A stretch of 9,941 nucleotides of DNA, taken from positions 1 to 9,941 of the forward strand of contig JAHYYD010000069.1 in assembly GCA_019425105.1 (NCBI GenBank), in the 5' to 3' direction. The stretch comes from Actinomycetota bacterium. GTDB lineage: Bacteria; Actinomycetota; Actinomycetes; Actinomycetales; Actinomycetaceae. The translations under genes and the position numbers were made by a program. Under the pieces are notes generated by a model, which searched no databases, was not told where the DNA came from, and worked only from the letters and a program-made list of their open reading frames with translations. The first letter of the stretch is position 1. Every line of letters begins with the position of its first letter. This document shows positions 1 to 4,425 of this stretch, one piece after another.

Positions 1-87
1 TCGGCCATGTCCATCGTCATCTTCATCGTCGTGGGCGTGATCGCGTGGCTTGGCTTCCGTCAGACGAAGACCCTTGAGGAGCTGTGA
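1..87 (+). CDS. malF: MalF-like sugar ABC transporter permease, C-terminal fragment
   Basis: This is the last 28 codons of a gene entering from the left edge, read in frame 1 and ending at TGA 85-87. The fragment is a hydrophobic helix (SAMSIVIFIVVGVIAWLGF) followed by a charged tail (RQTKTLEEL), which fits the final transmembrane segment and cytoplasmic tail of a binding-protein-dependent permease. The stop codon overlaps the ATG of the next gene by one base (TGATG), so the two are translationally coupled. The downstream partner is clearly MalG-like, and MalF normally precedes MalG in maltose/maltodextrin importers, so MalF is inferred from position plus the short tail. The fragment alone cannot prove the substrate family. 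Confidence 0.7.
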   Translation, partial: SAMSIVIFIVVGVIAWLGFRQTKTLEEL

Positions 88-1076
88 TGAGCGCTGCAAC
101 CGTTTCTAAGAAGCATGATGGAAGCACCCTCAAGGGTGCCCGCTGGTGGGCCGAGGTCGGCTGGCGCCACATCGTCGCCATCCTGACGATCATCTACTGT
201 GTCATCCCGCTGCTCTACGTCCTGTCGGTGTCCCTGAACCCCGGCGCGACGCTGACAGGTTCGAACTCGCTGTTCTCGAAGATTTCCTTGGAGAACTTCC
301 AGGCGCTGGGGAGCGGCAAGTACGCCATGTACTGGTCGTGGATCCTCAACTCCCTGATCGTGTCGACTGCGACCGCGATCGGGACGGTCCTCATGGGCGC
401 TGCGGCCGCTTACGCGTTCAGCCGCTTCCGCTTCAAGGGCCGCCGCGCGACCCTGACCGGCCTGCTGCTGGTGCAGATGTTCCCGCAGATGCTGGCCTTC
501 GTGGCCCTGTTCCTGCTGCTCCTGGGCATCCAGGACATCTTCCCGGTGCTCGGCCTGAACTCCAAGCTCGGCCTGATCTGCGTCTACCTGGGTGGCGCGC
601 TCGGTTCGAACACGTTCCTGCTCTACGGTTTCTTCAACTCGATCCCGCGTTCGCTCGATGAGGCGGCCATGATTGACGGCGCGACCCACGCGCAGACCTT
701 CTGGACGATCATCATGCCTCTCGTGCGTCCGGTCCTCGCGGTTGTCGGCCTGCTGAGCTTCATCTCCTCGCTCGGTGACTTCGTCATTGCCCGCGTGGTC
801 CTGCAGGATCAGAGCCAGTTCACGCTGGCGGTCGTTGGCCTGCTGAGCTTCATTTCCTCGCTCGGTGACTTCGTCATCGCACGCGTGGTCCTGCAGGATC
901 AGAGCCAGTTCACGCTGGCGGTCGGCATGTACATGTGGGCTGCTGACTCGCGTACTGCCCCGTGGGGCATCTTCGCCGCGGGTTCTGTGATCGCGGCTGT
1001 CCCTGTGATCTTGCTGTTCCAGTACCTGCAGAAGTACATCGTGTCCGGCCTGACTGCTGGCGCCGTCAAGGAGTAA
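87..1076 (+). CDS. malG: MalG-type maltose/maltodextrin ABC transporter permease with an internal 30-residue duplication
   Basis: Inner-membrane subunit that with MalF forms the channel of a binding-protein-dependent sugar importer. The start is ATG 87, because GAGGAG at 76-81 sits five bases upstream; a GTG at 84 is too close. The protein is 329 residues. Helices are visible at about 29-50, 86-110, 122-147, 161-183, 212-235 and 290-312. The EAA loop that docks on the ATPase is at 192-214 (EAAMIDGATHAQTFWTIIMP). The C-terminus (VSGLTAGAVKE) closely resembles the E. coli MalG end. Residues 219-248 are repeated exactly as 249-278, starting VVGLLSF and ending QSQFTLA. E. coli MalG has one such segment, so this protein carries an extra helix-plus-loop block just after the EAA loop. 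That would alter membrane topology unless one copy is re-entrant or unfolded. The reading frame stays open through both copies. The partner ATPase and binding protein lie outside the window. Confidence 0.9.
   Translation: MSAATVSKKHDGSTLKGARWWAEVGWRHIVAILTIIYCVIPLLYVLSVSLNPGATLTGSNSLFSKISLENFQALGSGKYAMYWSWILNSLIVSTATAIGTVLMGAAAAYAFSRFRFKGRRATLTGLLLVQMFPQMLAFVALFLLLLGIQDIFPVLGLNSKLGLICVYLGGALGSNTFLLYGFFNSIPRSLDEAAMIDGATHAQTFWTIIMPLVRPVLAVVGLLSFISSLGDFVIARVVLQDQSQFTLAVVGLLSFISSLGDFVIARVVLQDQSQFTLAVGMYMWAADSRTAPWGIFAAGSVIAAVPVILLFQYLQKYIVSGLTAGAVKE
741..920 (+). repeat. 90-bp in-frame tandem duplication inside malG
   Basis: Copy 1 is 741-830 and copy 2 is 831-920. They match at 85 of 90 bases. 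The five differences (GTT/GTC, GTC/GTT, ATC/ATT, ATT/ATC, GCC/GCA) are all third-position and silent, so both copies encode the same 30 residues. The edges share microhomology: CTCGCGGT precedes copy 1 and CTGGCGGT spans the end of copy 2. Slippage or unequal exchange at these sites would produce the repeat. The silent differences imply either an old duplication under protein-level selection or a join of two strain variants during assembly. Confidence 0.97.
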
Positions 1077-1102
1077 GTGCCCGCGCTTTTCGGCCACGCT
1101 CA

Positions 1103-1150
1103 CCCCGGCCTCGTCCCCTATCCCCGTGGGACGAGGCCGGGGCTCTTTTG
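1103..1150 (+). terminator. Rho-independent terminator after malG
   Basis: A perfect 15-bp stem is formed by CCCCGGCCTCGTCCC (1103-1117) and GGGACGAGGCCGGGG (1128-1142) with a 10-base loop, followed by CTCTTTTG. It lies 27 bases after the malG stop and should end the sugar-importer operon. A close relative of its right arm and tail recurs at 3644-3676. Confidence 0.9.
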
Positions 1151-1243
1151 TGCGTTCGGGACGAGGTTGGGGTTCTGCGTGCGTTCGGGACGAGGTTGGG
1201 GTTCTGCGTGTGTTTGGGACGAGGTTGGGGCTCTTTGTTGGTC
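1128..1243 (+). repeat. Four tandem 29-30 bp units derived from the terminator right arm
   Basis: Units begin at 1128, 1158, 1187 and 1216, each opening with GGGACGAGG(CC or TT)GGGG and followed by a T-rich or TTCTGCG segment and, in the first three, GTGCGTTC or a variant. Only the first unit has the exact complement of the upstream arm at 1103-1117. The other three carry TT in place of CC, which still pairs with that arm through two G-U wobbles. The single left arm could therefore fold with any of four right arms. Units 1 and 4 are followed by T-tracts and units 2 and 3 are not. Confidence 0.85.
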
Positions 1244-1301
1244 AGGTGACGTGCGAATGTGGGTCTAGATATCGACATCGCGGGCGTAGTTCCCCAACAA
1301 T

Positions 1302-1414
1302 GTCGCATGCAATTCCCATGTAAACCTTTCAAACATTTAAATGGGGTCGTTGGAATTGCAACGTTTGTGGGCTGCGTTAAAAACTGACCAAGGGAAATTG
1401 CCTGCGACTTTTTT
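1302..1414 (+). repeat. AT-rich inverted-repeat element, copy A (possible MITE or structured RNA)
   Basis: The ends GTCGCATGCAATT (1302-1314) and AATTGCCTGCGAC (1396-1408) are inverted repeats matching at 12 of 13 positions, followed by T6 at 1409-1414. Inside are two smaller hairpins: CCATGTAAA (1316-1324) with TTTAAATGG (1336-1344), and CGTTG (1348-1352) with CAACG (1359-1363). It is much richer in A/T than the flanking genes. A second copy with almost the same length is at 3791-3900. I do not recognise the family. A miniature inverted-repeat element, a structured small RNA or a terminator-like leader all fit. Confidence 0.7.
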
Positions 1415-1443
1415 GGGGGAGTGGGTTTGTTGTGGAGGGGTAC

Positions 1444-1468
1444 GGGCGTGGGCGTGGGTGTCGGGGGG
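1444..1468 (+). other. G-quadruplex-forming motif
   Basis: Four runs of at least three G separated by CGT, CGT and TGTC (1444-1446, 1450-1452, 1456-1458, 1463-1468) match the standard G3N1-7 quadruplex pattern. Further G-runs at 1415-1419, 1423-1425 and 1437-1440 make the whole 1409-1495 stretch strongly G-biased on the plus (non-template) strand upstream of the GntR operon. A functional role is not shown. Confidence 0.5.
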
Positions 1469-1515
1469 TGCGGATGGGAGTGGAGTGTGACCTGAGACTC
1501 GTGTGGCGAGATCGC

Positions 1516-1545
1516 TTGACAGGTTAGTTGGTTATATGGTTCATT
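1516..1545 (+). promoter_or_regulatory. Candidate promoter for the GntR-ABC operon
   Basis: A perfect consensus -35 box, TTGACA, lies at 1516-1521. No good -10 box is found at ideal spacing: TTCATT (1540-1545, 18-base spacer) is weak, and TTATAT (1532-1537) is AT-rich but too close. The inverted-repeat operator overlaps the expected -10 and start region, consistent with repression by blocking RNA polymerase. Confidence 0.45.
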
Positions 1546-1562
1546 AGTCAGGTAATGAACCA
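1537..1562 (+). promoter_or_regulatory. Perfect inverted-repeat operator, probable GntR binding site
   Basis: TGGTTCATTA (1537-1546) and TAATGAACCA (1553-1562) form a perfect 10-bp inverted repeat around a 6-base spacer. It sits between a TTGACA box and the ribosome site of the GntR gene, where an autorepressor of this family would bind. The downstream gene encodes a dimeric-type GntR regulator, so autoregulation is the natural inference. Confidence 0.75.
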
Positions 1563-1583
1563 CAGAAGCCGGAGGACTTGCGC

Positions 1584-1973
1584 ATGGCACCCACATTCGT
1601 CTCGGGTATCCCCATCTACGTGCAGATCGCCGACGATATCCGCGCGCAGATCCTACGCGGTGCCCTGCGCGCCGGGGACCAGCTCACCTCCACCACGGAA
1701 TACTCCGCGACCTACCGCATCAACCCGGCCACCGTCGGCAAGGCCTTCGCGATCCTCGTCGACGAGGGCCTCGTCGAAAAGCGGCGCGGCATCGGTATGT
1801 TCGTCGCAGAAGGCGCCCGCCGCGCGCTCGTGGCCGACGGGCTCGCCACCTACGTGGAGGAGACCCTGAACCCCGCCGTCGAAGCGGGCCTCGCCCTGGG
1901 CCTCGACATCGACGCCATCATCGACCACGTCCGCGCCTACAACGCCGACACAACCGCCAAGGACCACTCATGA
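1584..1973 (+). CDS. GntR-family transcriptional regulator, short YtrA type
   Basis: A 129-residue DNA-binding protein. Residues about 8-76 form the GntR winged helix: IPIYVQIADDIRAQILRGAL, then GDQLTSTTEYSATYRINPAT, then a wing ending in GIGMFV. The remaining roughly 50 residues are helical and too short for the FadR, HutC or MocR effector domains, which is the hallmark of the YtrA subfamily. That subfamily typically controls an adjacent ABC transporter, as here. The start is ATG 1584, with GGAGG (1571-1575) eight bases upstream; a TTG at 1578 is too close. The gene overlaps the ATPase gene by four bases (ATGA). It probably represses its own operon through the inverted repeat at 1537-1562. 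The inducing signal cannot be read from sequence; cell-envelope stress or an antibiotic would be usual for the family. Confidence 0.9.
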   Translation: MAPTFVSGIPIYVQIADDIRAQILRGALRAGDQLTSTTEYSATYRINPATVGKAFAILVDEGLVEKRRGIGMFVAEGARRALVADGLATYVEETLNPAVEAGLALGLDIDAIIDHVRAYNADTTAKDHS

Positions 1974-2866
1974 TCACCCTGAACTCCATCAGTCACACGT
2001 TTCCAGGAGAGAACGAGGCGGCGCTGCGCGACATCTCGCTCACCCTCGGAGACGCAACCGTCACCGCCCTCGTCGGCCCCAACGGCTCGGGCAAGACGAC
2101 GCTCATGCAGATCCTCGGCGGCCTGATGGTGCCCACCTCGGGGAGCATCTCCATCGACGGCAGCCAGGCCAGCGCTGACGACCTGCTCACCGGATCGATC
2201 ATGGCCTCGTCCAGCCGAGACCTCGACGATGTCCCCGCAACTATCCTGGTCCAGTACGCCCGCCTGCGCCCCACCTGGGACGAGGCTCTCTTCGCCCACT
2301 ATGTCGAGAGCTTCAGCCTGCCGGTCCGACGCCGCAAGACCCTCGGCAAGCTCTCCACCGGCCAAGCAGCTGTCTTTGCCGGTGCGATCGCCCTGGCATC
2401 GGGCGCGCCCTTCACGCTCCTTGACGAGATCCAGGCGCCCCTGGACGTGCCCACGCGCTACGCCCTCTACGAGGAGATTCTCGCTCTGGCGGGGGAGTGC
2501 ATGGAGGGAAAGCGCCCCCAGCGACGCTTCCTCATCTCCTCGCACATGGTCTCCGAACTCGAGAAGGTCGCCGAGGATGTCATCGTCTTGAAGAAGGGTG
2601 AGCTCGTCGCCCACGAGAGCGTCGACGACTTCACAGCCCGCGTCACCTCCGTCACCGGCCACGCCTCCGACGTCGATGGCTTCCTCGCCGCCCACCCGGA
2701 CCTCGCCGTGATCGCCAGTCGCGAGCTCGGCTCCACGCGAGAGATCGTCGTGGACCTGCGCGGCGCCTCCATTACCGATGCTGATCTTGCCGCCCATAGC
2801 CTCAGCGCTTCGCCCTGTTCCTTCCAGGACGCCTTCGCCTACCTCATCCAGGAGAACGACCAATGA
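1970..2866 (+). CDS. ABC transporter ATP-binding protein (YtrB/BcrA-like)
   Basis: A 298-residue cytoplasmic ATPase subunit. Walker A is GPNGSGKTT (36-44), the signature is LSTGQ (128-132, in place of LSGGQ), Walker B is FTLLDE (148-153) and the switch histidine is H192 in ISSHMVSELEKVAEDVIVL. The residue after the catalytic glutamate is Ile, not the usual Pro. The segment RLRPTWDEALFAHYVESF between Walker A and the signature is of the type seen in YtrB-like ATPases. About 90 C-terminal residues after the nucleotide-binding domain are of unknown role. The start ATG overlaps the regulator's stop (ATGA), with AAGGA six bases upstream, and the stop overlaps the next gene the same way. It most likely energises the adjacent membrane protein, probably for export. 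The substrate is unknown. Confidence 0.9.
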   Translation: MITLNSISHTFPGENEAALRDISLTLGDATVTALVGPNGSGKTTLMQILGGLMVPTSGSISIDGSQASADDLLTGSIMASSSRDLDDVPATILVQYARLRPTWDEALFAHYVESFSLPVRRRKTLGKLSTGQAAVFAGAIALASGAPFTLLDEIQAPLDVPTRYALYEEILALAGECMEGKRPQRRFLISSHMVSELEKVAEDVIVLKKGELVAHESVDDFTARVTSVTGHASDVDGFLAAHPDLAVIASRELGSTREIVVDLRGASITDADLAAHSLSASPCSFQDAFAYLIQENDQ

Positions 2867-3579
2867 GCACTACACCCACTGTTTCCTCTCAGCCCTCGAT
2901 CTGGCGACTTGGAATGGTCGACTGGCGATTCGCTCTCGGAGTGTACGCCTCGGTTATCGTCGGTCAATTTGCCATTAACTCCACGGTGAGCGCCATCATG
3001 TACGCGACCTCCGATGACTTCTCCCAGCACGTCGATCAGGCCGCCGTCAACGCCGCCTTCTCGACGGCCATCTACATCCTCATCGCGCAGATCATCACGA
3101 CGACGACGTACCTGCGGGCGGCGTCTCTGAGCGGCGCGTCGCGCCGCACCCTGGCATGCTCGACCTACGTGCACAGTGCCATCGTTATCGCGATCGCCAG
3201 TGTGATCTGGTGGGTGCTCGCCCTGGCTCAGACACACATCTTTTTCCTGGGGAGCCTCGAGTACCCCCTCGGAGTGGACTCGTGGCTCATCGTCGTGGCC
3301 GCCTGGATCGCATGCGACGGGGCCGGACGCCTCATCGGTGCGGCCTCGCGCCATGGTCGAGGCCCGTGGACGGTCGCTCTCGGCATTATCGTGGCGACTG
3401 TGCTGGGCCTAGCTGGCATAGCCGGTCCGGTCACCTGGCTGGTCCTCACGCTTGTTCATAAGTCCGGCTACCTTCCCCCGATGCACCCCGCCTTCTGGCT
3501 GCTCGGCCTGATCACTCTCGCAGTCGCCGCTGCCGGATGGCGCCTGACCCTCACGGGCCGCCTGCGCCGCCTCAACTGA
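2863..3579 (+). CDS. Six-helix membrane protein, probable ABC transporter permease subunit
   Basis: A 238-residue integral membrane protein with hydrophobic segments at about 23-45, 65-84, 104-123, 139-158, 170-195 and 209-227 and a basic C-terminus (TGRLRRLN). No signal peptide or enzymatic motif is visible. It overlaps the ATPase gene by four bases (ATGA), with an AGGAGA ribosome site upstream, so the two products are made together. Its size and helix number fit a half-permease of an export-type ABC transporter, which would act as a homodimer with two ATPase subunits. Assignment rests on topology and operon position, since I see no sequence motif that names the family. Confidence 0.8.
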   Translation: MSTTPTVSSQPSIWRLGMVDWRFALGVYASVIVGQFAINSTVSAIMYATSDDFSQHVDQAAVNAAFSTAIYILIAQIITTTTYLRAASLSGASRRTLACSTYVHSAIVIAIASVIWWVLALAQTHIFFLGSLEYPLGVDSWLIVVAAWIACDGAGRLIGAASRHGRGPWTVALGIIVATVLGLAGIAGPVTWLVLTLVHKSGYLPPMHPAFWLLGLITLAVAAAGWRLTLTGRLRRLN

Positions 3580-3620
3580 ACGTCCGTTCCGCCTGAGGAA
3601 CATACCCCTCGACCCGGCCT

Positions 3621-3664
3621 CGGCCTCGTTCCCGCTCTATCCAGGGACGAGGCCGGGGCTGTTT
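3621..3664 (+). terminator. Rho-independent terminator after the GntR-ABC operon
   Basis: CGGCCTCGTTCCC (3621-3633) pairs with GGGACGAGGCCG (3644-3655) with one bulged base and a 10-base loop, followed by GGGCTGTTTT. Positions 3644-3676 match 1128-1160 at 32 of 33 bases, so this is the same terminator module as the one after malG. The left arm here contains a small GGCCTC duplication. Confidence 0.85.
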
Positions 3665-3790
3665 TGTGCGTTCGGGCGTGTTGTGGTAGCTCCATGTGAG
3701 TGTCCAGGCGCTGCGAGTTGCTGTGGGGGGATCCTCAGGCGCTGCTGGTTGCTAAGTGCGGCACCGTAGTTCTGTGCGCGCCCTGCAAAT

Positions 3791-3900
3791 TCGCATGCAA
3801 TTCGATGATGGAATGTTCAATCATGTATTGAAAATGGCGGAATTTCAACGAAATTATTTCATCGCATGAAATAGGTAAAGGGGAATTGCCTGCGACTTTT
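3791..3900 (+). repeat. AT-rich inverted-repeat element, copy B
   Basis: The ends TCGCATGCAATT (3791-3802) and AATTGCCTGCGA (3884-3895) are near-perfect inverted repeats, the right one followed by C and T4. The span between outer ends is 106 bases, against 107 in copy A. Internal hairpins are TTCAAT (3816-3821) with ATTGAA (3827-3832), and ATTTCA (3856-3861) with TGAAAT (3867-3872). Ends and the central GGAATTnCAACG are conserved between copies, while other interior sequence has diverged but still forms two hairpins. Confidence 0.7.
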
Positions 3901-3932
3901 GGGGTGCTGTGCTTGGTGAGCGTGGGTGGTGG

Positions 3933-3959
3933 CTGTCGGCGCTGTCGGCGCTGTTGGTG
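3933..3959 (+). repeat. Short 9-bp tandem repeat
   Basis: CTGTCGGCG occurs at 3933-3941 and 3942-3950, followed by the variant CTGTTGGTG at 3951-3959. It lies in the non-coding stretch between copy B and the 13-bp motif array. It looks like simple slippage, and no function is apparent. Confidence 0.6.
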
Positions 3960-3972
3960 CTGGCATGCGCGC

Positions 3973-4045
3973 ATGCGGATAGGTTCGAGGTCTGTGCGCT
4001 CGCTCTTGTCGCAGCGGAGCCTGCCCATCCGTATGCGGATAGGTT
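3973..4045 (+). repeat. Two outlying copies of the 13-bp motif ATGCGGATAGGTT
   Basis: Exact copies lie at 3973-3985 and 4033-4045, both in forward orientation, 60 bases apart and 61 bases from the first copy of the palindromic array. The copies at 4033 and 4094 share a longer context: GCCTGCCC upstream and TCCGT directly before the motif. That suggests a unit of about 61 bp was duplicated. Confidence 0.85.
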
Positions 4046-4093
4046 CGCTGATCGCCCCGAGAGGCTTCGCGCCGAAGGGCCTGCCCCCTCCGT

Positions 4094-4198
4094 ATGCGGA
4101 TAGGTTACGACGATGTGGATAGGTTATTCACATGCGGATAGGTTAATAAGCTATCCGTATCTTCATAACCTATCCGTATGCTCATAACCTATCCGCGA
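4094..4198 (+). repeat. Symmetric palindromic array of six 13-bp motifs with 19-bp period
   Basis: Forward copies of ATGCGGATAGGTT start at 4094, 4113 (one mismatch) and 4132. Reverse-complement copies lie at 4148-4160 (two mismatches), 4167-4179 (one) and 4186-4198 (end diverged). Within each arm the period is exactly 19 bp, and all pairs are symmetric about position 4146. The arms match at roughly three quarters of positions, best within GGATAGGTT. Candidate roles are a cooperative protein-binding array, a cruciform or a large RNA hairpin. It lies about 230 bases upstream of the glyS start. I do not recognise the motif. Confidence 0.9.
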
Positions 4199-4369
4199 GC
4201 GTGCCGAGCGACGCACGCAGCGGGGCTCAGATAGGGCTCCGGGCGCAATCCCGTGGAGAATTGCGGGGGAGGGCACTGCGGGGCTCGGCCAGAACGGCGG
4301 GCGCGCACCTGTGGTGGGATCCATGGGCTACCAAGCGGCGCGAAACCGCCCCACGCAGTAGTTATCGAC
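4199..4369. other. Non-coding stretch before glyS
   Basis: G/C-rich sequence with no convincing gene. A weak hairpin, CGCAAT (4244-4249) with ATTGCG (4260-4265), is present. I looked for the conserved T-box sequence that controls some synthetase genes and did not find it. Confidence 0.5.
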
Positions 4370-4375
4370 TAGTAT
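4370..4375 (+). promoter_or_regulatory. Candidate -10 box of the glyS promoter
   Basis: TAGTAT at 4370-4375 is a plausible -10 element and would give a leader of about 45 bases. No recognisable -35 box lies at the right spacing. A small hairpin, CACGAC (4385-4390) with GTCGTG (4396-4401), falls inside the presumed leader just before the AAGGAG ribosome site. Confidence 0.3.
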
Positions 4376-4425
4376 CGATGGCGACACGACAGCCAGTCGT
4401 GCCCCAGATACTCAAGGAGTGACAA

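Noticed and set aside
60..1103. Long minus-strand open frame (347 codons) opposite malG
   Set aside because: It is antisense to a clear permease gene, is rich in Arg, Gln, Asp and His as expected for a shadow frame in GC-rich DNA, and contains the mirror of the malG duplication.
1066..1596. 176-codon minus-strand frame across the malG-GntR gap
   Set aside because: It crosses the terminator, tandem repeats, element A and the G-rich tract, and its proline/threonine-rich product is what the complement of those repeats would give.
3705..3745. Direct repeat of CAGGCGCTGC in the gap after the ABC operon
   Set aside because: Two short imperfect copies in GC-rich DNA are too weak to call an element.
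3886..4122. Small plus-strand frames across the motif array (78 and 64 codons)
   Set aside because: They lack ribosome sites, and the repeated residues (such as MRIGS and YADRF) merely reflect the 13-bp DNA motif.
3973..4198. CRISPR array
   Set aside because: The repeat is only 13 bp, spacing is 19 bp or about 60 bp, half of the array copies are inverted, and no cas genes are present.
4201..4422. 73-codon frame just before glyS
   Set aside because: There is no ribosome site or recognisable protein, and it covers the likely glyS promoter and leader.
4199..4425. T-box or glycine riboswitch controlling glyS
   Set aside because: The conserved T-box sequence and the glycine aptamer core are not visible, and only weak short hairpins were found.
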